DNA of 31,726 bases from Chara braunii (Eukaryota > Streptophyta > Charophyceae > Charales > Characeae): NCBI GenBank assembly GCA_003427395.1, contig BFEA01000084.1, positions 3,396,684 through 3,428,409 of the forward strand, written 5' to 3'. The notes beneath the pieces were generated by a model. That model saw nothing but the letters and a program-made list of their open reading frames with translations. It was not told the origin of the DNA and made no database searches. Made by a program: the position numbers and the translations under genes. Shown here piece after piece: positions 1 through 9,767 of the stretch (its first letter is position 1; each line of letters begins with the position of its first letter).

Positions 1-460
1 CACAGGGTTCGTCCGCTTCCGCTTCCACCAGGGTTGGGCAATCTATCAGCCCGGGTGCCTATCACTATTGTTCGGTCCAAGTTGCCTGCCCGTTGGTAGG
101 GCAATGGTCCTGAGTGCTGGTCACACTGAAATAGAATAGTGGGATAGGGAGTGCGCTAGGAGTATTGAGGTGAGGATGGGTTGGGAGGTGGTCTCATATT
201 CCAGGACACCGAGGACTGACAGTTCCAAGTGATCACTGTGCACACACTAACTGACAGTTCCAGGTGATCACTGTGCACACACTAACTAACCTCTACAACA
301 CCCTGGAGCATGGTCCCACTAGCAACGAGATAGGATAGAAAATAGTTTGTGTGGCAGTTGAGTGACCTGAATCCTGTTGTGCAGTACGCGTGATCCCACG
401 TTAATATTTTACATGTATTATCCAAAAAAGTAAGGAGATCGTGGTTCCCCCTCTCCTCGC
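1..460. other. Gene-less stretch with a 35-bp tandem duplication
   Basis: I find no coding signal here. Positions 215-249 and 250-284 are two head-to-tail copies of a 35-bp unit beginning ACTGACAGTTCCA; they differ at one base, so the duplication is probably recent. The rest looks unique and non-coding. Confidence 0.7.
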
Positions 461-703
461 CTTAAACCACCAGTACTTGAACCACACATCGGCCACGGGG
501 CTTACCCATTAACGCGCCGCACTTTGTGGGGGTCGGGGGAGGCTTGGCATGGCAATGGGGGAGGAAGCTGGTGGCCCCATGGGAACCTCCCATAAGGACT
601 GCAAGATGTCCTCGTGGTGTGCGATGTGGAAACACATGGACACTAGTAGCAAGGAGGGGAAAAAGGAAAAAGAAAACGGACGAGGAAAAATGAAAACAGA
701 TCG

Positions 704-730
704 TTTTTTTTTTTTTTTTTTTTTTTTTTT
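704..730. repeat. Poly(T) tract
   Basis: A run of 27 T interrupts otherwise purine-rich sequence, just before the first 205-bp tandem unit. On the minus strand it is a poly(A), so it may be a retroposon tail, but I see no element that it clearly ends. Confidence 0.8.
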
Positions 731-1320
731 GGAAGAATATATATTGCTTCACTTCTGCACCGCACGGAATGAATCTGAGGGCAATTACGTTCAAAGACTG
801 GTTTCCCATTTCCCCCATTTTTTTTTCTTTTTTTTTCTTTTTTGGGAAGAAGCTCGTTGGGTGTTTGTGCACTCGCTCCCCGTGAGAGACAGGGAGCATT
901 CATTGCCTGAGGTCCCAGATGGAGTGTAATGTTACGACTTCGAATAATGTATCTAGCTTCAGTTCTGCACCGCATCATATGAATCTGAGGGCAATCACGT
1001 TCAGATGCTGGTTTCTTATTTCCCCTTTTTTTTTTTGGGGGGGGGGGGGGGAAGAAGATCGTTGGTTGTTTGTGCACTCGCTCCCCGTGAGAGACAGGGA
1101 ACATTCATTGCCTAAGGTCCCAAAGAGAGTGCAAAGTTACAACTTCGAATAATGTATCTGGCTTTACTTCTGCACCGCGTCATATGAGACTGAGGACAAT
1201 CACGTTCAGATGTTGGTTTCCCATTTCCCCCTTTTTTTTTGTTGGGGGGGGGGGGAAGAAACTCGTTGGCTGTTTGTGAACTCGCTCCCCGTGAGAGATG
1301 GGGAACATTCATTGCCTGAG
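731..1320. repeat. Three tandem copies of a ~205-bp unit
   Basis: The landmark TTCTGCACCGC recurs in three units. The units start near 736, 946 and 1151, so the periods are 210 and 205 bases. Each unit has a T homopolymer (with a G homopolymer after it in copies 2 and 3), then a conserved block containing CTCGCTCCCCGTGAGAGA, then an ATTCATTGCCT block. Most length change between copies lies in the homopolymers. The open frames across it on both strands come from these repeats and are not credible proteins. Confidence 0.85.
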
Positions 1321-1440
1321 TAGAAACAAGAAAACGACGGCCTATTTACGTTCCTATCTGACCGCTAATGCGACCATGCTCCCTATCCGACTGCTAATGT
1401 GAGCAGGCTCCTGGACTTTGTGGTTAGAGGTTAAAAAAGA

Positions 1441-1680
1441 ATAAAAAATAAAAAAATCGACGGGATTCAATGAGATTCAACGGGGATTCAACAAGATTCA
1501 ACGGGGATTTAAGGGGATGAATTTTTTCTTTTTTTCCACGCGCGTCCAGCAACGTGTCCGAGGCCCAAGGCGCCCTCCTCGTTGAACAGTATTCAACGGG
1601 GAGGGCCCGTTGTACTATTCAACGGGGATTCAACGGGGCCCCGGTGGCTATTCAACAGGTACAACGACGTTGAAACTTTT
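1441..1680. repeat. ATTCAACGGGG short-motif repeat with hairpins
   Basis: The motif ATTCAACGGGG or close variants occurs about eight times between 1462 and 1650. Its reverse complement is interspersed, so the copies pair. The arms 1572-1586 and 1592-1606 form a 15-bp stem with one mismatch around a five-base loop, and 1606-1612 pairs with 1620-1626. No protein reading was found. The wider stretch 1321-1728 holds nothing else I recognise. Confidence 0.7.
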
Positions 1681-1728
1681 TCGTTGCCCGTTAAATAGAC
1701 ACATAGCCCTACGGAGCTGAAATGATGA

Positions 1729-2223
1729 AACGACCCTGGACGACAACCCACGAGGACCACGGCCCGAGAGAAAGCTAAACGGCATCAGGAACTAAAGGAG
1801 CGGTCCCTCCCCCGGTTGGCTTGGAAGCGCCAACAGATGACCGAACTGGTCCACGGACGGCAGGTCCGTAGCTACGAGGCCCGAAATGGGAACGCTGGGC
1901 CTCGGCCCCAATATAAATTAGGAGACATCGTGCAGGTGAGGAAATGTGCTCGCCAAGGCAAGTTAGCGCCACGATTCTTCGCGCGATTTCGTGTGGTCGA
2001 GCTCGGCCCGAGCGAAGTGAACACGGTGCGGCTTGCGTTGGAGGTGTCAGGCAGTCGATCGGCTCGTCCAATCATCCGCCCCGTGTCTTACCTACGTCCT
2101 CTTCCTACCCCCCCCTCTCCATCTCCGTCTGCATCCCCCTTCGATACCGAGGAGGACGACGACGAGCTTGAATTCTCCTTTCTCTCCCAACCATCATTTT
2201 CGACTCCGCCTCCATCGCCATGA
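1729..2223 (+). pseudogene. Retroelement integrase C-terminal domain remnant
   Basis: This frame opens just after two adjacent stops (1723-1728) and ends at TGA 2221-2223, with no ATG near its start. It begins with a basic helical stretch (KRHQELKERSL, about residues 15-25). A small beta-barrel-like segment follows: YKLGDIVQVRK, then KLAPRFFARFRVVELGP, then a VSYLRPLP ending. That order matches the DNA-binding C-terminal domain of LTR-retrotransposon integrases, where a GD-x-V strand precedes K-L-x-P-R-F-x-G-P-F and the domain closes in V-S-x-L-R-P. The tail is Pro/Ser-rich, then acidic (EEDDDELEF). The catalytic DDE core and everything upstream are missing, so this is a 5'-truncated remnant. 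It differs from the integrase at 16292-17370 and is probably another lineage. Confidence 0.65.
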
Positions 2224-2700
2224 GCTTTTCGACGGAGCAGGTGATCAGCGAGCGTCTATTGGTACCCGGGGGAGCATTCCCTGCGATTCGGCAAGTACAG
2301 CATCCTCGATTGAGTCCAGGTCTTCTCTAATTCGCGGCCTTCTTCAGTACAACAGCCATTCACGTGGCGGCGGAGTTCCGATTCGTGCAGTCAAGGGCGG
2401 CACGAGTATTGGTTGAGGTGTCGGCCTTCTTACGCTTGTCCCCACCCGGCGAGAGCCACGTGTCAGTCATTGTCGTCTTTACAGGCGACATTACGACACT
2501 GCATCCAGCACGACACACCGCCATCCTCCGACAACTATGAGACTGGGCAGCACGCATCTCGACTGAGTGGGTGCGATTACTCGTTCAACCACGCGATCTC
2601 GTCGTAACGGCTATCGAATTGCCCAAAGAGTGCGGCAACGTATATTTCCATGTTCTAACCACCGCCATCGAATTGCCCAAAGACGAAGCTAAAGGAGGAG
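2220..2700 (+). pseudogene. Unrecognised frame overlapping the integrase remnant's stop
   Basis: An ATG at 2220 overlaps the TGA of the preceding integrase remnant (ATGA), shifting to a new frame. That frame stays open except for TAA at 2328-2330 and TGA at 2538-2540, and runs into the purine microsatellite near 2700. The peptide has ordinary complexity, with segments such as RVLVEVSAFLRLSPPGESH and WVRLLVQPRDLVVTAIELP. The 18-base segment coding IELPK and its lead-in occurs twice, at about 2613-2630 and 2666-2683. I do not recognise a family. It could be a decayed extra ORF of the same retroelement, or chance openness in moderately GC-rich DNA. Confidence 0.3.
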
Positions 2701-2936
2701 GAGGAGGAGGAGGAGGAGAAAAAGAAGAAGAAGAAGAAGAAGAAGAAGAAGAAGAAGAAGAAGAAGAAGAAGAAGAAGAAGAACACGAAGGGAAAAAAAT
2801 TGATGATTCCAATCAGGAAGTTATACGCATAGCGAACATAGTGAATCCTTCTAACCAGCAAGGAAGAAGAAGGAGAAAACAAAGAAGAAAAAAAAACAGC
2901 AAAGAAGAAGAAAAAGAAGAAGAAGAAGAAGAAGAA
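2695..2936. repeat. (GGA)n/(GAA)n purine microsatellites
   Basis: GGA repeats (2695-2720) pass into GAA/AAG repeats to about 2782. A second GAA-rich block lies at about 2866-2936. The strand is almost pure purine. The apparent polypeptides (poly-Glu on plus, poly-Ser/Phe on minus) are translations of the repeat. Confidence 0.9.
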
Positions 2937-2940
2937 AATA

Positions 2941-3068
2941 ANNAANAAAAAAAAAANAANNAAAANAANAANANNAANAANAAAAAANAAAANTANNTGT
3001 NCAAAATGNTTAGNNANNAAAAAANNNNAAAANAAAGTNNNTTTTTTTTTTTTTTTTTTTTTTTTTTN
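2941..3068. other. Low-complexity stretch with scattered ambiguous bases
   Basis: About 100 bases of A-rich sequence are peppered with single Ns, then a T homopolymer runs to 3067. This looks like consensus failure across a homopolymer or microsatellite, so base calls here should not be trusted. Confidence 0.85.
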
Positions 3069-3140
3069 TTAATCGTTTTTCGTTTTTCATTTTTTGAAAT
3101 TCGTAAATGAAGTCAAATAAAAAAAACAAANTTATTGGTA

Positions 3141-3447
3141 GAGGAAGGGGAGGTGACTGAGCATCCTAAACTCTTGGTCCAAAGTGAGATCACAGCCCAG
3201 CGGCAGGCAACCAAGGTGAAATTGGATGACATTCATTCATGGGGAGATGCTGACCGGATCATTTCCTGTTTTGGTGAGGATTAGCTGGGGGGAAGGCGAG
3301 AAGGCCGGATGGCACAGGTGCGATGGACAAAAGATGAACGGAGGGAACACCGGGGGGAGGAGTGGAATGAACAAAATACACAGAAAGGCTTGCTTAAGGA
3401 CTACCGTCGAGTATGTCGAGATTGGACGAACATTGGCCTCAGGATCC
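3141..3447 (+). pseudogene. LINE ORF2 C-terminal tail fragment
   Basis: One frame reads EEGEVTEHPKLLVQSEITAQ, then an in-frame TAG (3282-3284), then LGGRREGRMAQVRW and LLKDYRRVCRDWTNI, ending in a T-rich run. It matches the end of the LINE at 26950-27250, which carries EEGEVTSIV, then VETEIRAQ, LGGERGGRMTQ and VAKNYKDYKLRFHNWL in the same order and spacing. It is therefore the extreme 3' part of a related non-LTR element, severely 5'-truncated as LINE insertions often are. The TAG and the ambiguous bases just upstream show it is dead. Confidence 0.55.
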
Positions 3448-3473
3448 TTTTTTTTAATTTTTATTTTTAGAAG

Positions 3474-4661
3474 AACACAATTCTTATTCATATATCCGAA
3501 AAACGGACCCGCATCCCTTACATTATTTGCTGCAATCAAATGGGCTAAGTAAGGCACTCCCAACCATGATCCCAATCCCAACCACAGCCTCACAAGGTTA
3601 TGAAAACCAATGATCCCAATCCCAATGGTTACCCTAAAACTAAATTCACGTTCACTAATTTAACAAAAGTCAAATCCTAATCTACCCCCTCTCCAAACCA
3701 CCATTATCAAACAACCCTAATCTCTACCAACCAAGGTTACGAAACCTATGATCCCAATCCCAACCCTAAAATAAAATTCACGTTCCCTAATTTAACAAGA
3801 CTCAAATCCTAATCTATCCCTTTCTCCAAATCACCATTATGAAACAACCCTAATCTAGCGAAATCCAAGCTAGACCACCAACCAACACATAAACAAAATA
3901 TTCAATGGTTTCATCCTACTTACCCACTACCGACTAAGAACACAAAAAATCAATAGTGTCCTACCCCTGGATAGTCAATGATGTCATGGAATTACCCAAC
4001 CCATGGGCAAAACCGACAGGGAACATAATCCAACGAAGTAACACTTCTAAAATCATCTTAAAAGTACTAACAACATGGACACCTAATTAGAATTTTGAAA
4101 ACCCTTGTCGAATTGTCAGTCAACAAAATACCAATTACAAATACTAACAAGACTTATCCTAACGATTAGAATATAGAAAAACACAATCATCTATACTTGC
4201 AACGCTTGCAATTTAGGGAAACACAGTCAATAACTGTCAAAACACCAAAAATCAAGAAGTCTTAAGCAACACCCCGCCCGAAGTAGGAGTAAAGGCAACA
4301 GTGGAAAACCCCACTCACAGCTTAAAGTCCGTTGTCATCGACGGTGGACGATAACGATCACAGCATGAAGTTTGCCATCCATCTCCCGAAAGTCGACGTT
4401 TATCGATATACTCACATCTTCCATCTCGAGTTCTTCATCCTGATAAAACTATATCCACTCCAACAACACATTCGTTCGCCGTATCTATAATCAGCGGGCA
4501 AAGCCCCTGATTAGGTAGTAATACTGATATGTATGATGCATAGATCCTGCCCATTGACCGACCCCATATCTCTCTCCTTCCTTCTGCAGCCCATCTAGGA
4601 TTAGCAACTTTCGTCGACCAAGATTAGGTTATGGCAGGTGCATGGTTGTGCCCCCTTGGAG
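3474..4661 (+). repeat. Dispersed repeat 'element B', plus-strand copy
   Basis: Read on this strand, the sequence from AACACAATTCTTATTCATAT to GGCAGGTGCATGGTTGTGCC recurs in order, on the opposite strand, at 31726-30228. Both copies share an internal tandem duplication (period about 132-139; here near 3594 and 3733) containing CCTAA-type motifs, AAATTCACGTTC and CAAATCCTAATCTA. I find no reading frame of note and no TG...CA LTR ends. The family is not recognised: it could be part of a large retroelement's non-coding region or a satellite-like repeat. Just 3' of it this copy diverges from the inverted one, which marks a boundary at about 4661. Confidence 0.85.
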
Positions 4662-4679
4662 TTAGTCATTCTTGCTTTT

Positions 4680-5070
4680 GGCACACATTTTGACCCCGTG
4701 GGGCCCGTGGGGGTAACGAAGTGCTGCCGAAATTTTCTGTTTTTTTCTTTACTTAGTCTTTTCATCACATTTTGACCCCGTGGGGGTAGCGAAGTGGTGG
4801 CAAGATTTTCTACATTTACTTAGTCTTTCTTCTTGACGGCACACTTCGACCCCATGGGGTAACGAAATGCTGCTAAAATTTTTGAAAAATCCAACAATTA
4901 GTTTCTCATCACTCTACATTCCCCCCATTTATTTATTTATGATTTATTTATTTATTTTCTGAAATTTATAGTTTGCGCCATTTTGAACCTTAGTGAGCTT
5001 ATCTTGGTCTCTCCTTCCTCTTGACACATTCTTGACCCCATGGGGGGTAGGAAAATGCTGCCGAAAATTC
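4680..5070. repeat. Four dispersed copies of a CACATTTTGACCCC unit
   Basis: The block CACA-TTTTGACCCC-(G/A)TGGGG-GTAACGAA-TGCTGCC-AAAATTTTC recurs with drift at about 4682, 4767, 4840 and 5022, separated by T-rich spacers. The unequal spacing suggests a decayed tandem array. Between it and 5264 the sequence is T-rich and holds no gene. Confidence 0.7.
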
Positions 5071-5263
5071 CAAAAAAATAAGTATCACTTCTCGTTTCAC
5101 ATTTTATTTCTTTACTTTTTTACTTATTTTTCTTATTATTATTTTTTCTTTAATCTCGAAATTGTACTCTTTATTTTATTTTCTCTCTTCCTCTTCTCCA
5201 TGGTTATTATTTTCTTTTCTTGATTAGGTCGCCGCTACCCTTTCCTAACCATCCAAACCCCCG

Positions 5264-5300
5264 TTAGGGTTTTCTTAGGGTTTTTTTAGGGTTTAGGGTT
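5264..5300 (+). repeat. Short degenerate telomere-like TTTAGGG repeats
   Basis: Four to five TTAGGGTTT or TTTAGGG units with irregular spacing. The TTTAGGG type is the plant and green-algal telomere motif. The tract is too short and degenerate to be a chromosome end; it may be an interstitial telomeric relic or just a promoter-type telo-box cluster. Confidence 0.55.
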
Positions 5301-5333
5301 CTCCTACCCCCCCCACTCTCCCGCCTCCTCCCG

Positions 5334-6985
5334 TTGGGCACCCTGGACCCGAACGACTCCTCTACCCTCGACTGGTTTCATGCCACCATCTCACGCGCGA
5401 CCCGCTGGTCACGGGACGAGCCGACCCACGACTACCCACTCCGCTCTCGCGGTCCCCTCCCTCTCACCGGTGGTCCCTTGTCCCCATACCACAACCCATC
5501 TCTCCCTCCACCTCCCACCATGTCTACCTCTCTTCCTACACCATCCACGGACAGGGCTACAGCTGAGGAGATCGTTGCGGCGACATCCACCTCTCAGGCC
5601 TCCACCCACCCGACGGTCCAGGAACAACATGTTACGTACCTTCGCGTTGTTCTTGCGTCTCTCCTTGCACCTCTGCAAGCGCGACTCGATGCGCTTGCAC
5701 CCCTGGAGAGGCAAGTCAATGCGCTCGCCCTTGAAGTTCACCGCCTTAAGGGTTCTCCTCATCGCTCTCCCCACCGCTCTCAGACCCCATCCCCTACCGT
5801 CTCGGAGTCCGGCTCTCCACGACTCTAGGGACGGAGACGTGACGGTTCGTCCTCCTCCGCAAGCCAGGTCCAACACTCCCCCTCCGCAGTGGTAAGTGCT
5901 GCTGCCGCTCAGACCATACCGTCTGTTGCGGCACATCCATTGGCTTCCACCGCTCCCGCCGCCCCGACCGCTTCCGCCACTGGCGCATGTGCTGTCGCCC
6001 AGATACCGGTATCTGGCTAGGCAGTTTAATCTACCCACCCCGGTGCTGCTTCCCAACTTCCTCAACCGGTCGCGGTACTACGGCCCGGAGTTCTTCCTCC
6101 TCCCGCTAGGGTACTCTCTCCGCTCCCCCCACCTCCGACCCCACACACCGAATGGGTGGCTACCCTACAGGCCACCGTGGCGCAGCTCCAGGTGGAGATT
6201 TTATCCCTAAGACAGCCTCACCCTTCACAGGTTGCTCACCCTTCTTCTTCTTATGCCGCCCCTCCCACCTCTGTCTTGCCGACTCATTTCCCTTGACCGA
6301 CTCCCCCCCTTCTACCCTACTACCTCACTACTCCCTCACAGTTGGCTGCGGTTATTGCCTCCACGTTTGCTGGACCGTCCACCAGCAGCCCCGACTCTCA
6401 GCCTGCTACCACTTCCACGTCTGCACCGACCTCGACATTTGCCGCCGCAGTACATGCCCCTCGACCTCTCTCCCCTCGCCGTCAGCATAGCGGTCCCACC
6501 CTTGTGCGTCTGTCGAACATACCCGACTTCGATGGTACTATGTGTGTGTCGCACTGGTTGCAGGCTGCCACACGTGCGCTGACACTGCCTCACACTCGTC
6601 AGGAGTTGTGGTGCTCCACACTCGCAACTAAATTGCGAGGCAGCGCGTTCTCCGCATGGGAGATTGTACTCATCGTACTCGCTCAGGTGAGGCTCCCACT
6701 CTGGCAGATTTCACCGCGTTCCTCCATGACCGCTACAACACTTTCCACGATGCAACAGACGTCCTAGATCGCGTCACTCAGACGCAGTGGCGCGGGTCCT
6801 CCGCACCAGCCGATCTTGAGTGTCACATGAGAGTGTTTTAGGACGCCCGCCTCATCTGCAATGAGGCACTCCTACCTGAGGTCCTTTTGACCAACAGGTT
6901 CGTAGTCAGTCTTCTGACTGACTATCGCATCGAGCTCTGGCGACAGAGCTTCGCCTCCTGACGGGACCGCCCGAGCATATGAGGC
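5334..6985 (+). pseudogene. gag: Degenerate Ty3/Gypsy gag polyprotein
   Basis: Gag packages the element's RNA into cytoplasmic virus-like particles. The open frame starts at 5334, but the first ATG, in a good context (ACCATG), is at 5520. The N-terminal part is Pro/Ser/Thr-rich, with a Leu-heptad coiled coil at about 5635-5755. After TAG 5826-5828 the same frame stays open to about 6020. Another frame carries a second coiled coil (EWVATLQATVAQLQVEILSL, about 6147-6206). A capsid-like domain follows at 6480-6960: IPDFDG, then WLQAATRAL, LRGSAFSAW, then after a frameshift near 6655 LADFTAFLHDRYN and DRVTQTQWRG. That order is typical of retrotransposon gag domains. TAG at 6840-6842 and further stops after 6955 break it. 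I see no CCHC zinc knuckle. The element's protease and N-terminal RT are absent downstream, where unrelated sequence begins. It may belong with the pol at 14961-17741. Confidence 0.65.
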
Positions 6986-7058
6986 ATTCGGCGAGGTTGG
7001 CGTCGGCAGCAGGGAGACAACAGACGCATGATAGCGAGGACCGTGGGGGGGGAGGCTT

Positions 7059-8622
7059 GTGGACATGCCAGACATGGAGAGGACTCCATCCGGCGCCGGT
7101 TTCCTCCGCCGCTCGCCGTCGGAGCTCCGTACCGACGACTTTGACGTCGGGGATCAGATGGGGGCTTGGGGGATTTTAGTGCCCCGTGACAGGGTGGTGC
7201 CTCGCCGTCTGAGCTCCGTACCGACGACTTTGATGTGCGGGACCGTGTGGAGACCGCGAAGGAGCGGGATGCCCGGCTGGACAGAGAGGAGGAGCGGTTG
7301 CATACTTTGTCGGGATGGGAGGGTCTGTTCACGTATATGGGGGAGCAGCGTCGACTGAGGGAGTTGGAGACAGGGGGGGTGGCGGCGGACCTGGCGGTGA
7401 CTCCGGCGACGTGGGTGTTCGTGGGAAGGCTGTTGCGGGAGAGGTCCGAGAGGGTGTTGTGCAAGAGGATATCGACGTGGGTGGCGGGGGAGAGGGTGTC
7501 CCCGCGGATGTTGAGGGAGAGGGTGTTGCCGTGGGTGGTGGGGGGGAGGGTGGACCCGGTGGAGATGTCGGCAGCGACCATGGCGACGAGGACGAGGAGG
7601 GGTCTGACGACCACGACGGCAGTGGCGACCACGGTGGCGACGACGATGAGGAGATGCTGGCTTTGGTCGTGAGGGACCCTTCACTACCTCTCTTACGCCC
7701 CGAGGACTTCGCGCAGGTTGTGCTCAACGCCGACGATTTGGCACGACTCCGTTCACATGACCCTTACCCCCATACGGGCCACAGGAGCGGCGAGAGGCGC
7801 CCCCCAGGAGGGGCGTATTCACCCCCGGCCTACGTCGTGCAGAACCCTCGATGGTCGGGTTCGGCGCTCAGCGGCATCGGAGGGAGGGAGTCCGGGGTGG
7901 TTGAGGGCGGGTCGGGCCACCGCAGTGACGGCGGTGGATCTGCCGGATCGATGCTCCCACCACCCGCACGGACCGCGGAGGCGGGCGGCGACGCGACGAC
8001 GACCTGTGCGCACATTGGTGGTTCCCCGCCGCCTGTCCCAGGTGGTGTCGCCGGCGGATGGGCAGCTCGTCGACAGGTCATGAACCGGATGAGGGTGGAT
8101 TACGACACCGGGAGGGGCGCCTTCGCAGGACGTTTGTCACCACGGACTCAGGTAGCGGGCAGCAGGGAGGGTGGCTCCAGACGTCCGAGTCCTCACATGG
8201 CAGGCCGCATGCTCGGTTTGTCACGATCGGCGATGAGGAGATCCTTGATCCTCCCGGCCGCAGGGACATCTACGGACATGCAGCAGGGATAACACTACAC
8301 ATCGGGCGAGGAGGGGTTGTTGATGCGTCATGGGATGAGACGACACAGCGCCATCACGGAGGTTGATGCTCGACTCGCAGCAGATATCGCCACCAGCCAG
8401 GCAGCATTGCACGCGATTCTAGGCAGCGAGAGACGATTGTTGTAGAGGAGGCCGAGGGCGAGGACGAGGGCACAGAGTCCGAGCTGATCGACAGTGCGGT
8501 CCGCAGACACAGAGCCGTCGTGGCCGCGGCAGCCGCAACAGCACAGGCGGCATACATCAGTGGTGCGCAGGGCACAGGTGCTGGAGGGGGCCCGGGAGGA
8601 GCGCAAAGTCGACAGTCCACCT
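7059..8622 (+). pseudogene. GC-rich unrecognised coding-like block, frameshifted
   Basis: I do not recognise this. A charged, helical segment with VETAKERDARLDREEERL (about 7246-7300) is in one frame. A second frame (7315-8292) holds a Gly/Val/Asp-rich low-complexity part, then an acidic stretch (about 7600-7660), then a more ordinary segment, LLRPEDFAQVVLNADDLARL (7690-7749), and ends at TAA 8290-8292. Directly after it, in frame, comes VDARLAADIATSQAALHAIL, and then in another frame EEAEGEDEGTESELIDSAV and a poly-Ala helix up to TGA 8620-8622. The order of helical, acidic and Ala-rich parts looks like one protein broken by one stop and two frameshifts. In DNA this GC-rich long open frames also arise by chance, and both strands are open. 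It could be an ORF of another mobile element or a decayed host gene. Confidence 0.35.
7112..7245. repeat. Direct repeat, 89-bp period
   Basis: CTCGCCGTCGGAGCTCCGTA at 7112 recurs at 7201 with one change, and the similarity continues through CCGACGACTTTGA. The unit is not a multiple of three, so it shifts any frame across it and helps explain the frame change in this block. Confidence 0.8.
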
Positions 8623-8723
8623 GAGAGGCCGCGCGCGTCCTTCTGCAGGCAGAGGTTCTCATACACCGTCGGTAGGGCGGGGCATGGGCCGCTCATCTGG
8701 AGGGAGAGGGCGACGTTAGAGGC

Positions 8724-8747
8724 TTTTTTTTTTTTTTTTTTTTTTTT
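8724..8747. repeat. Poly(T) tract
   Basis: A run of 24 T at the 3' edge of the GC-rich coding-like block. It could be the tail of a minus-strand retroposon, but I could not delimit one. Confidence 0.75.
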
Positions 8748-9587
8748 GCAAGACGTTCTTTTGATAGGGTAGTTTCATAGTTATGTTGATGTTGTTGCTT
8801 GATGTGCAGCACCAGGTCCACAGTGACCGTGTCGAGTGCATCGGCTCCCCCCTTTTTCGCAAAGGCGAGAGCCCTCCCGACCATGTCACGCAGGAGATAA
8901 ACAAAACAAAACTAAGAGACAACTTAGGAACGACGCATAATAACCCCACGAACCGCCGAGACGGCCGTGGTCGCGTTGCTCCTTCGCCGCTCTAACTGGG
9001 TGCGCCAGCTAAGCATCCTGCGGTCCCCTACGACAAGATAGGTTATCGCGGGGCATAAATTTCCTTCCCTAAGGGGCTGTCACCACCCTTAGGGGCGTAT
9101 CCCTACCGAGCTACTGACCCACGTGCGAAAGCTTTTAGATGCCATTGCAGAGGTAGGTCAGCCGAGGGCGTTTGCTCGCTCGCTGTAGTATAGATACTCT
9201 TGGTTAACGCCAAGTGGACCCAAGTGTCGCACATCCCTTAGGGCGCTGATCTCCTTAGTACGAAGCGGACGCTGGTCGATTAGGACGGTCTCAACCAAGA
9301 GTGAAACCCAACATTAATTCTAGTCCCTTTAACACACAATAAAAAAAAAAAAGTGGTAACAACCATACATAGTTAGATCGGAAGCAGTCGATCGTAGTCG
9401 ATAGGACGCACATCCAATCCAAAGTAACAACTGGGAGCATCCAAATCATTATTTGATACATTCAACAACACAAGATCAAAAACAATCCGACCGCATCAGG
9501 TCGAATGTCACAAGACAATCATACAATCGCCAACAAGAAGTTGGCTATCGACAATAATATAGATGCAGCCGACAAGGTAGTCGGCTA
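8748..9587. other. Gene-less stretch with several hairpins
   Basis: No protein or RNA gene was recognised. Self-complementary pairs include 9067-9075 with 9086-9094 (9 bp), 9199-9203 with 9210-9214, 9529-9534 with 9540-9545, and 9567-9573 with 9580-9586 (7 bp). The arm at 9197-9205 also recurs inverted at 9293-9301. An A11-12 tract lies near 9341. Confidence 0.55.
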
Positions 9588-9767
9588 CCTTAGTTTTAAC
9601 TTGATGAAACACGTTGCCAAAGTCATTTATTTCAACCTACCGCCGACTTGAGATTCAACGCACATACCAGTCTTCTGCCTTAGTTTTAACTTGAAGAGAC
9701 ACGTTGCCAAAGTCATTTATTTCAACCTACCGTCGACTTGAGATTCAACGCACATACCAGTCTTCAT
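9588..9767. repeat. Tandem duplication, 90-bp unit
   Basis: Two adjacent copies (9588-9677 and 9678-9767) begin CCTTAGTTTTAACTTGA and end with ACATACCAGTCTTC plus a few bases. They differ at only a handful of positions. The unit has no convincing frame; probably a local duplication. Confidence 0.85.

Noticed and set aside
5409-6065. Minus-strand 218-codon frame
   Set aside because: It lies opposite the gag coding stretch, is Arg/Gly-rich from GC bias and shows no motif.
6922-7727. Three long minus-strand frames opposite the GC-rich block
   Set aside because: Low-complexity Pro/Ser/His/Arg-rich translations of GC-rich repeats. The plus strand has the more varied composition, though neither is certain.
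9001-9300. Ribosomal RNA fragment
   Set aside because: The GC-rich, hairpin-forming text looked rRNA-like at first, but I could not match it to conserved rRNA blocks.
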